A DNA stretch of 64,000 nt from Chitinophaga parva (GCF_003071345.1 NZ_QCYK01000002.1:1240001-1304000), one strand, 5' to 3'; shown: positions 24,415-32,816, counted from the first letter of the stretch. The notes: generated by a model not told the origin, from the letters alone. Made by a program: numbers and translations.

Positions 24415-25566
24415 CTATTTTGCGAGCCGTATGCCGGTGAATTGCCAGCGCAGCGGCGTTTGAAAAAAGTTGCGGTAAGTGATACGGCTATGTCCCGGCG
24501 GTGTTACTTCCGATGCGCCGCGCAGCACCATCTGGTTTACCATGAACTTGCCATTGTACTCGCCAATGGCGCCCGGTGCCTTGGTAAAGCCGGGGTAGGG
24601 CAGGTAGGCACTTTCCGTCCACTCCCAGCGCCGGCCCCACTGCAACTGTGGCGCAGCGGCCTCCCACTCTGCTTCGGTAGGCAGGCGCATGCCTTTCCAC
24701 GCGGCAAAAGCGTAGGCTTCATAGTAACTCACGTGGCACACCGGCTGGTCCGGTGGCAGGGGCTCCAGGCCATGCCAGCTATAATGCATCCACTGCCCGT
24801 CTACCTGGTGCCAGTACAGGGGGCTGCGCACGTGGTGCGTCTTTACCCAGTCCCAGCCCTCCGCATGCCAGTAGCGGAAATCCGTGTAGCCACCGGCTTC
24901 CATGAATGCCAGGTATTCTGCATTGCTTACCAGCGTGGTATTAATGTAATATTCCTGCAGGTACACCTTGTGGCGGTTCAGCTCATTGTCAAAGCAGAAG
25001 CCATTGCCCGCAAAACCAATTTCGTATACGCCTTCCGGCATGTGGATGCTGGTCAGGGTGGGCGCTGCCTCCGGTGCAGGTGCATAAGGCGCATGCCCGT
25101 AGCCTGGCAGCAACGGGTTGTGGCCCAGGATGTATTTTATATCGGTGCAGAGGAGTTCCTGGTGCTGCTCTTCATGGTTGAGGCCCAGGATAAAAAGATC
25201 ATGCAGGGGTTCCGGGAGCCCTTGCTCCAGGAAGGCCTCCATGGCGGTGTCCACATGATCGCGGTAGCGCATCACGTCTTCCACGCCAGGGCGGCTCAGG
25301 TTCCCGCGGTCTGTGCGTACCACGCGGGCGCCCACGGTTTCATAATAACTGTTGAATACAAAATTGTAATCCGGGTCAAACTCCGTATAGCCTTTTACGT
25401 TAGGTTTAAGGAGAAAGGTCTCAAAGAACCAGGTGGTGTGCCCCAGGTGCCATTTGGGAGGGCTTACATCCACTACCGGTTGTACTACATAATCTTCCGT
25501 TTTCAGGGGCCGGCAGATCTGCATGGATCTTTCGCGCACGGTCCTGTATTGTGTTGTCAGGTGCAT
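24415..25566 (-). CDS. egtB: Ergothioneine biosynthesis sulfoxide synthase (EgtB family)
   Basis: A 383-residue non-heme iron enzyme that joins hercynine to a cysteine-type thiol with oxygen. The N-terminal DinB-like half has WHLGHTTWFFETF and the iron triad motif NHEEQHQELL (HxxxHxE). The C-terminal half is an FGE-sulfatase fold with GFCFDNELNRHKVYL, SNAEYLAFMEAGGY, HVSYYEAYAFAAWKGMRLPTEAEWE and the ending GASEVTPPGHSRITYRNFF. Whether the thiol donor is cysteine or gamma-glutamylcysteine cannot be read here, but the absence of egtA and egtC nearby would fit direct cysteine use. It starts 11 bases after the transporter gene, so the two are one operon. Confidence 0.94.
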   Translation of the reverse strand: MHLTTQYRTVRERSMQICRPLKTEDYVVQPVVDVSPPKWHLGHTTWFFETFLLKPNVKGYTEFDPDYNFVFNSYYETVGARVVRTDRGNLSRPGVEDVMRYRDHVDTAMEAFLEQGLPEPLHDLFILGLNHEEQHQELLCTDIKYILGHNPLLPGYGHAPYAPAPEAAPTLTSIHMPEGVYEIGFAGNGFCFDNELNRHKVYLQEYYINTTLVSNAEYLAFMEAGGYTDFRYWHAEGWDWVKTHHVRSPLYWHQVDGQWMHYSWHGLEPLPPDQPVCHVSYYEAYAFAAWKGMRLPTEAEWEAAAPQLQWGRRWEWTESAYLPYPGFTKAPGAIGEYNGKFMVNQMVLRGASEVTPPGHSRITYRNFFQTPLRWQFTGIRLAK

Positions 25567-25577
25567 ATACCAGGTGG

Positions 25578-27146
25578 TTAGTGATATGCCAGATAATGCT
25601 GCAGATCCGTGATGGAGCGGATGTGCAGTGCCTGCGCCTGTGCGCGCCGCATCATTAAAGCATACGTGTTATTAAATCCTATCGGTGAGAGCCATTTTAC
25701 ATGATACTGTTGCATAAAGCGGTTGCTTACATAATCATATACTTTTTGTGGACTGGTAATGATACTGTCTGTTGTATGCTTAGGCGCCTGCAGCAGTACC
25801 AGCAGGCCCGTGCCGGTGTATTCCGGGTACAGGTCTATTTGCTTGTTCATCAGCGCGTCAAAACAGATCTTGGTGCCGCCCAGGCCTGTTTTGGTCACCA
25901 CTTTCAAATGGGTGTAGCCTGGTATAAGCAGTGCATACATGTGGGCCAGCAGGTAGCCATCGCCAAACATTTTTGCACCCACGGTGATGGTGCCTTCGCT
26001 GCCATCGCCGGGAGGCTGGAGCAGGTGATGGGCCGCCAGGAACTGGCGCGCCACTGTTTCCGGTGCTTCTTTCAGGTAATCCACCCGGTAATTGAGCGCC
26101 CCCATGATGCTATCATTAATGATGCCGGATAATTTCTCCAGCGCGGGTGCCAGGTCCGGGTGCGCGTCCAGGGTGGTTTGCAGGGCAATAGGGGCTGCGT
26201 AATAAGGTGGAAAGATATGCCGGTCATCTTCCAGGATGGCCAGGTCGTAAGCCTTTACCCGCCCGTCTGTAGTGCTGCCGCTGATCACGTCCACCTTCTT
26301 GTCGTAAGCGGCTTTGTACATGATCATGTCATTGATCACCACCGTGCGGATGTTGAGGTGGTACACTTCCTGCAGGCCCATATTGCCATCGTGGCGGCCC
26401 ATGAACTCGGCTGTGAAGCCGGCCAGCAGCTTGCCTTTAAAGCTAATGGGCAATAAGTAAAAAGAAGACAATACCACAAATGCCACCGGCAGCAGGTATA
26501 ACGCAGCGCGGAAGTGGCGACCCTGCAGGTGTTGCAGGCGGCTTAGCCCCCAGTCAAACAAGATAGCCAGCAGGGCAGCGGGTACGGCACCGGCCAGCAT
26601 CATGCCTACGTTATTGAGCGCTATGCCGCCGAAAATAAATTCACCCAGGCCACCGGCGCCAATGTAGGCCGCCAGGGTGGCTACGCCCACGTTGATCACC
26701 GTAGCGGTGCGGATGCCGGCCAGGATCACGGGCATGGCCAGGGGGACCTGCACTTTCCACAGCACCTGCCGGTTGCTCATGCCCATGCCACGGGCCGCCT
26801 CCAGGATGGTGGCATCCACGCCGGTAATGCCGGTGTAGGTATTGCGCACCACGGGCAGCAGGGCATAGAGGAAAAGTGCCACGATGGCGGGTTTAGCCCC
26901 AATACCCAGGAGCGGTATCATAAAGCCCAGCAGGGCAATGCTGGGAATGGTCTGTAAAATGCCGGCTACGCCCAGCACCGCCCCGGCCAGCGCTTTGCGG
27001 CGGGTAATGAGTATACCCAGTGCGCCACCCACCAGCACAGCCAGGCACACGGAAATAAAGGTGAGCCCGATGTGTACCAGGGTTTGCTCCAGTAGCTTGC
27101 CGGATTGTTGCTGTACAAAGTGAAAAAAGCCGGTGGTGTCAGGCAT
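25578..27146 (-). CDS. ABC transporter permease fused to a permuted substrate-binding domain (EgtU/OpuC type)
   Basis: A 522-residue fusion; start MPDTTGFFHF, since the 84 codons further upstream run through the ATPase gene. Residues ~15-205 are a BPD_transp permease with the EAA-like loop EAARGMGMSNRQVLWKVQVPLAMP and GAGGLGEFIFGGIALNN. A further membrane span (~212-235) leads to a quaternary-amine-type binding domain. The half that is normally C-terminal comes first (residues ~240-377: GFTAEFMGRHDGNMGLQE, STTDGRVKAYDLAILEDD, FPPYYAAP). The normally N-terminal half comes last (~385-522: TITVGAKMF, GLGGTKICFDAL, IDLYPEYTGTGL, GFNNTYALM, SITDLQHYL). The pairing with egtB and egtD points to ergothioneine or a related betaine as substrate (inference). 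Confidence 0.88.
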   Translation of the reverse strand: MPDTTGFFHFVQQQSGKLLEQTLVHIGLTFISVCLAVLVGGALGILITRRKALAGAVLGVAGILQTIPSIALLGFMIPLLGIGAKPAIVALFLYALLPVVRNTYTGITGVDATILEAARGMGMSNRQVLWKVQVPLAMPVILAGIRTATVINVGVATLAAYIGAGGLGEFIFGGIALNNVGMMLAGAVPAALLAILFDWGLSRLQHLQGRHFRAALYLLPVAFVVLSSFYLLPISFKGKLLAGFTAEFMGRHDGNMGLQEVYHLNIRTVVINDMIMYKAAYDKKVDVISGSTTDGRVKAYDLAILEDDRHIFPPYYAAPIALQTTLDAHPDLAPALEKLSGIINDSIMGALNYRVDYLKEAPETVARQFLAAHHLLQPPGDGSEGTITVGAKMFGDGYLLAHMYALLIPGYTHLKVVTKTGLGGTKICFDALMNKQIDLYPEYTGTGLLVLLQAPKHTTDSIITSPQKVYDYVSNRFMQQYHVKWLSPIGFNNTYALMMRRAQAQALHIRSITDLQHYLAYH

Positions 27147-27178
27147 GGTCGTCGTTGTGATGGGAAGGCCCGGAATGA

Positions 27179-28129
27179 TCAGGCTTCCTTGTACTGTTTT
27201 ATAGCGTTGATCAAACCGGCGCTGTCCACGCTTTTGCGGGCACCGCCTTCCTCGATGTTTAATGTGGTGCCGCTGTGGGCGTTCAGGAATTCCAGTGCGT
27301 CCCAGCTGCTTTGTTGCGCGTGCATCACGGGCGCAGCGGTATCCGGCGCAGCGGCAGGAAGGTAAGGCCAGAGCGTTTTGAGATCGATGGTCTTCCATTC
27401 CAGGGAAAGCCGCTGTGCTGCAAAGAAGCGTTGTACAAAGTCATTGGCAGGACGGAGCAATAGTTCCGCGGGCCTGCCCAGCTGCTGGATGCGGCCTTCG
27501 TGCAGCAGGCAGATACGGTGGCCCAGGGCAAAGGCTTCCTCTACATCATGCGTTACCAGTACGATGGTTTTGTCCCGGATCTCATCAAGGCTCATCAGCT
27601 CTTTGCGCACATGATAACGGGTGACGGGGTCCAGGGCTCCAAAGGGCTCATCCATCAGCAGGATAGGCGGTTGTGCGGCCAGGGCGCGCGCCAGGCCTAC
27701 CCGCTGTTGCTGGCCCCCGCTGAGTTGTGCAGGATAGAGGGCTGCATGTTCCGCAGGTGATAAATGTATTTTTTCCAGCAGGCTATGTACCCGCTGCTGT
27801 ATGCGGTGTTTATCCCACCCCAGCAGGCCGGGTACCAGGCCTATATTTTCCGCCACGGTGTAGTGGGGGAAGAGGCCATGGTGCTGCAATACATAACCCA
27901 TTTGCCGGCGCAGCAGCTCCGGCGCCATACTTTCAATATCCTGGTCCTTTACGGTGATGCGGCCACTATCCACTGGCAATAACCTGTTGATGGTGCGCAG
28001 CAGCGTGGTTTTACCACTGCCGCTGGTGCCCAGCAGCACCAGGACCTCCCCGGGTGCCACCGTGAAGGAAATGTCATCCAGGACGGTCCTGGCGCCAAAC
28101 TTTTTTGAAACGTTGGATAATGTTATCAT
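27179..28129 (-). CDS. ABC transporter ATP-binding protein (EgtV/OpuCA type)
   Basis: A 316-residue ATPase of the quaternary-amine/osmoprotectant uptake group. It has Walker [13 protein letters not shown]-loop [18 protein letters not shown], signature [15 protein letters not shown], Walker [13 protein letters not shown] and the H-loop VTHDVEEA. The C-terminal ~80 residues (ending [20 protein letters not shown]) look like a short, degenerate CBS-like remnant; full OpuCA proteins carry two CBS domains. It powers the fused permease encoded 32 bases downstream and is the first gene of the transporter-egtB-egtD operon. Confidence 0.92.
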   Translation of the reverse strand: MITLSNVSKKFGARTVLDDISFTVAPGEVLVLLGTSGSGKTTLLRTINRLLPVDSGRITVKDQDIESMAPELLRRQMGYVLQHHGLFPHYTVAENIGLVPGLLGWDKHRIQQRVHSLLEKIHLSPAEHAALYPAQLSGGQQQRVGLARALAAQPPILLMDEPFGALDPVTRYHVRKELMSLDEIRDKTIVLVTHDVEEAFALGHRICLLHEGRIQQLGRPAELLLRPANDFVQRFFAAQRLSLEWKTIDLKTLWPYLPAAAPDTAAPVMHAQQSSWDALEFLNAHSGTTLNIEEGGARKSVDSAGLINAIKQYKEA

Positions 28130-28276
28130 GACAGCGGAGACGCGCCAGGGGCAGCGTCGGATAAAAGAAAAAAGTTACGATAAAAAACGCGCACGTGGCA
28201 TTAAAAGATGCTAACAAAAAGCACACATTCTGTTGAGAAAATTACGCAGATTGCCGGGCCACGGCACACTATCTTT

Positions 28277-29656
28277 TTAATGATCTGTAATGCCCTGGAA
28301 AAGGTTGTTGAGAGATTCAGAAAATAAGGGATGCGCGAACATCATTTCCCGCAGTTGCGGCGCGTTGATATGCCCGGCCATGGCCATTTGCAGCACGGTC
28401 ATTACTTCGCCTCCACTGGCTCCCAGGACACTGGCACCCAGGATCTCCAGGGTGTCTGCATGCACAATGGCTTTCATAATGCCTTTTGTTTCACCCGTTT
28501 CTATACCGCGTGCGGAGTGGCTCATGGGCAGGGTGGCCACTTTGATGGGGATATTTTGTTTACGGGCATCCTGCTCTGTGAGGCCTACGCGCCCCAGTTC
28601 CGGGTCGGTGAACATGCAGTAGAGCAGGGGCCTGTCTTTGACAGACTGCTGCTTGCCATTGAATAAATTATTGAGCAGGATAATGTAATCATTGTAAGAC
28701 ACGTGTGTAAAAGCAGGTCCTGGTTTTACATCGCCCAGTGCATAAATACCGGGAACGTTTGTTTCCAGGGCATCATTCACCGGGATGTAGCCATGCTCGT
28801 CCAGTGCCAGGCCGGTAAGCTGCGGCTGCAGCGGTTTTGCCTGGGGGGTGCGGCCGGTGGCCAACAGCAGGTGGGAGGCTTCCAGCACCGTGCCGTTGTG
28901 CAGGGTGATGCTGAGTTTTTCCGGGGCGGATTGCGATACCTGCGTTACTTGTGTGTCCAGGAGGATGGTGATGCCTTCTTCCGTGAGGATGCCCTGTACG
29001 GCATTGGCAATGTCTTCATCCTCCTTTGCCAGGAAGCGTTTGCCATGTTCCAGGATGGTTACTTCACTGCCCAGGCGGCGAAAGAGTTGCCCCATTTCCA
29101 GGGCAATATAGGAAGCCCCGATAACCACCAGGTGAGCCGGTATCTTATCCACATCGAGGATGGAGGTAGAGTCGCACCAGTTGATGGTATCAAGGCCGGG
29201 AATGCCTGGTACCATTGGCTTTGCGCCGGTGTTAATGAATATTTTTTCCGCGGTGATCGTGTCCTTACTGCCATCGGTCAATGTTATTTCCAGCACTTTG
29301 GGACCGGTGAAAACGGCATTGCCGCATATCAGCTCCAGGCCTTCCGTGTTGGTAAGCCCTTTTTCCGTACCTGCCCTGAAAGAGGCCACCACCTTATTTT
29401 TGCGGGCTTTAATGCGTTCCAGGTCTACTGAAAAGCTGCGCACATCCACGCCATGATCGTAACTATGTTTTACTACATACGCCACACGGGCATCTGCGAT
29501 CATGGTTTTGGTGGGCGTGCAGCCATCGTTCACACAAGTGCCGCCGGGCCAGCGTTTTTCAACGATGGCGGTGCGCAGGCCGTGTTTGGCCAGCTGTTTG
29601 GCAAGGGGGCTGCCACCCTGCCCGGATCCGATAACGATGGCGTCGAATGTTCTCAT
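28277..29656 (-). CDS. Class I flavoprotein disulfide reductase (mercuric/mycothione reductase-like)
   Basis: A 459-residue FAD/NAD(P)H oxidoreductase. It has the N-terminal FAD motif AIVIGSGQGGSPLA, the redox-active disulfide GGTCVNDGCTPTKT, the NAD(P) motif LVVIGASYIALEMGQLFRRLGSEVTIL, the second FAD motif GIYALGDVKPGPAFTH, and the C-terminal dimer-partner motif AHPLFSES, where His and Glu match HPxxxE. Automatic labels would say mercuric reductase, but the N-terminal metal-binding domain and the C-terminal vicinal Cys pair of MerA are missing. A disulfide substrate is more likely. It is 147 bases upstream of the ergothioneine operon on the same strand; a link is possible but unproven. Confidence 0.85.
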   Translation of the reverse strand: MRTFDAIVIGSGQGGSPLAKQLAKHGLRTAIVEKRWPGGTCVNDGCTPTKTMIADARVAYVVKHSYDHGVDVRSFSVDLERIKARKNKVVASFRAGTEKGLTNTEGLELICGNAVFTGPKVLEITLTDGSKDTITAEKIFINTGAKPMVPGIPGLDTINWCDSTSILDVDKIPAHLVVIGASYIALEMGQLFRRLGSEVTILEHGKRFLAKEDEDIANAVQGILTEEGITILLDTQVTQVSQSAPEKLSITLHNGTVLEASHLLLATGRTPQAKPLQPQLTGLALDEHGYIPVNDALETNVPGIYALGDVKPGPAFTHVSYNDYIILLNNLFNGKQQSVKDRPLLYCMFTDPELGRVGLTEQDARKQNIPIKVATLPMSHSARGIETGETKGIMKAIVHADTLEILGASVLGASGGEVMTVLQMAMAGHINAPQLREMMFAHPLFSESLNNLFQGITDH

Positions 29657-29757
29657 GGAAAGATCAGTTTAGCTACCAGCCGCAAAGTAACAAGCCAGGC
29701 TGCAGGATGCAGTACAAAGGCCGTGGTTGTACAATGCGGGGACGGTTATATACAAAG

Positions 29758-30039
29758 CTATTCGTGTACCACCACCCCTTTCCAGAAAGCTATATAGTCC
29801 TTGATCTGGTGGGCGGCGTCTTTGGGTGCAGGGTAATACCATGCAGCATCCTTGTTGGTCTGCCCGTTCACCTGCAGGGTGTAGTAAGATGCATCGCCTT
29901 TCCAGGGGCAGTGCGTGTGGGTGGAGGAGCCCTGAAGGTATTGCTGCTGCACGCTTTCCGGTGGGAAGTAATGATTGTTCTCGATCACGATGGTCTTATC
30001 GCTTTCAGCAATGACGGTATTGTTCCAGATAGCTTTCAT
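29758..30039 (-). CDS. DUF427-domain protein
   Basis: A 93-residue small cytoplasmic protein matching the DUF427 pattern: MKAIWNNTVIAESD, ENNHYFPPESV, then THCPWKGDASYYTL and DAAWYYPAPKDAAHQIKDYIAFW. This domain is widespread in bacteria and fungi with no established activity. It lies 101 bases upstream of the flavoprotein on the same strand. A minus-strand TAGCTTTG at 29753-29760, an exact -7-type match, overlaps its stop codon and could be the flavoprotein promoter. Confidence 0.85.
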   Translation of the reverse strand: MKAIWNNTVIAESDKTIVIENNHYFPPESVQQQYLQGSSTHTHCPWKGDASYYTLQVNGQTNKDAAWYYPAPKDAAHQIKDYIAFWKGVVVHE

Positions 30040-30471
30040 ACACAGCAGTTTGGGAGGGTGAGATAATGGGTGCTCAAATACTATACCGCCAACTTCGTAT
30101 AGTAGTTGCCGTTATATAGCCACTTGAAAAATTCAGGTGCGGTTACTGATGTTATTTTAACATTTTGCCTGTTTATTTTGTTAAAAATAATATATCGCTT
30201 GCTAAGTACATTTCTTGCACCTAATTTTCGCCGATAATACCGACCAACCATTCAATTGTTATGAGCAAAAACACAGTCGCGGCTGTACCCTCCCGGGCGC
30301 CGCAGGTTTCCTGTATGCTGTAGTATTTGAGCGTGTGAAAATGCCCCCCGTGCGGATCTTTTGTCTTCCCGTACCGGATGGGCCGAAAAATTGGTTCCTG
30401 TATCTATGTCACAAACATGCGCCGGCCAGCTACCGGCAGGAGCTGTCCAACGTTAAATTATTGAGTTTTAA

Positions 30472-30885
30472 ATGGTTATTACCAGCCACGACATCGCTTA
30501 TCGTTTACCGCTTTCCGGGATACTGGCGGTAATAGCGATTATTTTTTTAATTGTCGAGTTGTTTTTTTATAAAATCAAAAAAAGTATTATTTTAGAGACG
30601 AAGAAATCGCTGGACGTACTTGAGATATGCCAGGATAATATCAACCAAAATCTAATACCAAATCTTGAAGCGGGCACTTATCTGTCGCAAATAGTTGCAG
30701 TATCTAGCAGTTACATTTTAGCTTATTGTAGTTATCGTTTTTCCTGGTTTCCTATAGCCGGTAAGATCAACAGACAGTTGCGACATGAGGCGCCGCCTTG
30801 TATTTACCAACAATCCGCTGTTGCCGTTGCTGCACTCCGTTGCAACGGGCGCATTATGAGCCTATACAAAAGAAATTTACTATAA
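30472..30885 (+). CDS. Possible small membrane protein, unrecognised
   Basis: An open frame of 137 codons with one strongly hydrophobic segment (residues ~14-34, LSGILAVIAIIFLIVELFF) followed by basic residues and a charged stretch (KKSLDVLEICQDNINQNL). I recognise no family, and the second half looks less protein-like. In favour: an intrinsic terminator begins 47 bases after the stop. Against: no clear promoter, AT-rich context and neighbouring broken frames. It may be a gene remnant. Confidence 0.25.
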   Translation: MVITSHDIAYRLPLSGILAVIAIIFLIVELFFYKIKKSIILETKKSLDVLEICQDNINQNLIPNLEAGTYLSQIVAVSSSYILAYCSYRFSWFPIAGKINRQLRHEAPPCIYQQSAVAVAALRCNGRIMSLYKRNLL

Positions 30886-30931
30886 AACATATTTGAAGTT
30901 TTGCTATTACATAAGCATGTTGATCAATTAC

Positions 30932-30965
30932 AGAAGGGGGTGTTTTCACCTCCTTCTTTGTTTTT
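30932..30965 (+). terminator. Plus-strand intrinsic terminator in gene-poor region
   Basis: AGAAGGGGGTG (30932-30942) pairs with CACCTCCTTCT (30947-30957), 11 bp with one G-T pair and a TTTT loop, followed by TTGTTTTT. It implies a plus-strand transcript from the 30200-30885 interval. Confidence 0.65.
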
Positions 30966-30976
30966 AGGGGGGAGAT

Positions 30977-31250
30977 CGTACAGCGTACAACGTACAGCGT
31001 ACAACGTACAACGTACAGCGTATAGCGTACAGCGTACAACGTACAACGTACAACGTACAGCGTACAACGTACAGCGATGACCCGCTGCGAACGGTGCACT
31101 GGTAAACGCATGTGTTGTGTATAATGGGGGGCACAGCCCGCATAGCACTGTGCACATACGCAGTGCGCCACGCCCTGGAGCACGGTCCTGTACAATAACT
31201 TAATACACCCCCCCGGTCGCGGTACGTTGTACGTTGTACGCTGTACGCTG
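30977..31250. repeat. Heptanucleotide CGTACAR array with inverted counterpart
   Basis: Fourteen consecutive 7-bp units CGTACAA/CGTACAG (one CGTATAG) run from 30977 to 31074. After 148 bases, four units in the opposite orientation (TACGTTG or TACGCTG) occupy 31223-31250, just beyond the S53 peptidase stop. The unit is not a codon multiple, so it reads as spurious VVRCTLY-type peptides. The arrangement could fold into a long hairpin. It is not a CRISPR: units are contiguous, with no spacers. Confidence 0.9.
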
Positions 31251-31262
31251 TACACCCTACGT

Positions 31263-32816
31263 TTACCCCAGCAGCTCCAGCAACTTCATCCCATCCGGCA
31301 CGCCAAAGCCTGTGCAGGCATCCCAGCCGGGTCCTGCGCTGTAGCCTTTGCCCGCTGCGGTAATGTTATCTCCTTCCGTAATATCGCGGCACACGCCACT
31401 GGCGGCGTAGAGCTTCGGGTGGATGAAGCCGGCGGCCTTGCCCACTTTTTCATTGATGAGCGCCAGCAGGCCTGCCATTAGCGGTGCCACGGCGCTGGTG
31501 CCGCCTATCACAAAGCGTTGCCCATCCACCAGTACGTTGTAGCCGGTTTCAGGATCAGCCACGGCGGCTACATCCGGGAGGCCACGGCCTGGCTGCTGGG
31601 TGTTTACAGACACCGGTATTTTGGCACTGGCCTGGTAATCCGGAACGGGAAACACATCGCTGATACCGCCACCGGTGGCGCTGTCGCTGCCTTCATGCCA
31701 GGTCACCTCGCTGGTGATCTGGCCATTGGCCACGGTGAGCTTAGTGCCGCCGCAGGCCAGCACATAAGGGCTGGATGCGGGGAAGTCTGCATGGGCGTTG
31801 CCATCATTCACATTATCATTGGAGCCATCGTCACCTGCTGCCGCGCATACGCTGATGCCCAGGGTGGCAGCTTCCTGAAAAGCCTGGTTGAAGCTTTGCA
31901 GGGACTGGTTTGTCCAGTTCACTTCCGCAGCGCCCCAGCTGATGGAGATGACCGAAGGATGGTAGGTGTTATCATGCACGGCCTGTGTAATGGCATCCAG
32001 GAAGCCCTTATCACTGTTGGGGGCAAAATATACCACCAGGGTTGCGCCGGGTGCAATGGCGCCCGCCACTTCAATATCAAGCAGCACTTCCCCATCCGCG
32101 CTGTCGGGCGTGGTGGGACTGTTGTGCGCACCATCTACAGACACCGCCACTACTTTAGGCACGGGAATGTGGAGACCCTGGAAGTAACTGGTAATGTCTG
32201 CCGGCTTGTAGCCACCGCCCAGTTCAATAATGGCTATGGACTGGTTCTTACCCGTTACATCTTTGGGGTAGTTATAAATGTTGGCCAGGTCGTTCGGATT
32301 AAAGGACGAAGGGGCTGCGGTGTGCGGCCTCACCTTGAATTTCGGGGTGGCCGCATCGCGGTCGTCCAGGCCAAACACGCCTTCAATGATGCCGGCCAGC
32401 TCCTGCGGAATATAGATATCCCCACTGCGCGCCCGGAAGCTTTTTCCATGCTGCTCGTATTGTTGCAGGCTTACTTTGAACGCGGCTTCCATTTGGGCGT
32501 GCGTGCCGCGCAGCTCTACTGTGCGGGTATGCGCATCTGCCTTTACCACGCTGAGGCCTTTGTGGTGGGCGAAGTCGGTGACCTGCCGGATGTCCGCCGG
32601 GTTGGCGCCATACTTTTCATAAAAGGTGTTGCGGTCCACCGGTGCGGATGCCTTGCCGGAAAGCAGGTCTGGCAGCGGTTCTTTAGGCTTTACCTTAATG
32701 GTTACCGTGATCAGGGCGTCTTTGCCCCCCTGTGCAGCGGCCTTGGCCTGCGCGCCGCCGGGTTCCCTTTTAAAACTGCCGGGCAATACTACGTAATCGG
32801 AAAACTGGGATTTCAT
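31263..32816 (-). CDS. S53-family peptidase (sedolisin/kumamolisin-like)
   Basis: A 517-residue serine-carboxyl peptidase. Residues ~35-165 form the pro-kumamolisin activation domain; the catalytic domain follows. The catalytic residues are visible: Glu243 and Asp247 in DGEVLLDIEVAG, the oxyanion Asp in CAAAGDDGS (329/330), and nucleophile Ser441 in IGGTSAVAPLMAG. The C-terminal calcium site is suggested by DITEGDN and GPGWDACTGFG. These enzymes work at acidic pH and self-activate. No signal peptide is visible at the N-terminus (MKSQFSDYVVLPGSFKREP), so export, if any, is by another route. It stands alone, divergent from the ECF sigma gene, with a repeat array behind it. Confidence 0.92.
   Translation of the reverse strand: MKSQFSDYVVLPGSFKREPGGAQAKAAAQGGKDALITVTIKVKPKEPLPDLLSGKASAPVDRNTFYEKYGANPADIRQVTDFAHHKGLSVVKADAHTRTVELRGTHAQMEAAFKVSLQQYEQHGKSFRARSGDIYIPQELAGIIEGVFGLDDRDAATPKFKVRPHTAAPSSFNPNDLANIYNYPKDVTGKNQSIAIIELGGGYKPADITSYFQGLHIPVPKVVAVSVDGAHNSPTTPDSADGEVLLDIEVAGAIAPGATLVVYFAPNSDKGFLDAITQAVHDNTYHPSVISISWGAAEVNWTNQSLQSFNQAFQEAATLGISVCAAAGDDGSNDNVNDGNAHADFPASSPYVLACGGTKLTVANGQITSEVTWHEGSDSATGGGISDVFPVPDYQASAKIPVSVNTQQPGRGLPDVAAVADPETGYNVLVDGQRFVIGGTSAVAPLMAGLLALINEKVGKAAGFIHPKLYAASGVCRDITEGDNITAAGKGYSAGPGWDACTGFGVPDGMKLLELLG

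Larger units (their letters stand above)
30040..31262. other. Gene-poor, AT-rich region with repeat array
   Basis: 1.2 kb with no certain gene. Bases 30040-30900 are AT-richer than the surroundings, with several short open frames of no recognisable family. One of them (30472-30885) is followed by a good plus-strand terminator at 30932-30965. Bases 30977-31250 hold a heptanucleotide array and its inverted counterpart. A 20-codon frame starting at 30261 (MSKNTVAAVP) is cut by a stop, so a decayed gene is possible. Confidence 0.5.

Noticed and set aside
24415..25566. Sulfatase-modifying factor for the sulfatase at 9179
   Set aside because: The FGE-like domain is fused to a DinB-like iron-binding domain with HxxxHxE and adjoins egtD, which identifies EgtB.
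28277..29656. Mercury resistance (MerA)
   Set aside because: No N-terminal HMA domain, no C-terminal Cys pair and no other mer genes; only the general disulfide-reductase scaffold is shared.
30977..31250. CRISPR array
   Set aside because: The 7-bp units are directly contiguous without spacers and no cas genes are present; it is a simple tandem repeat.
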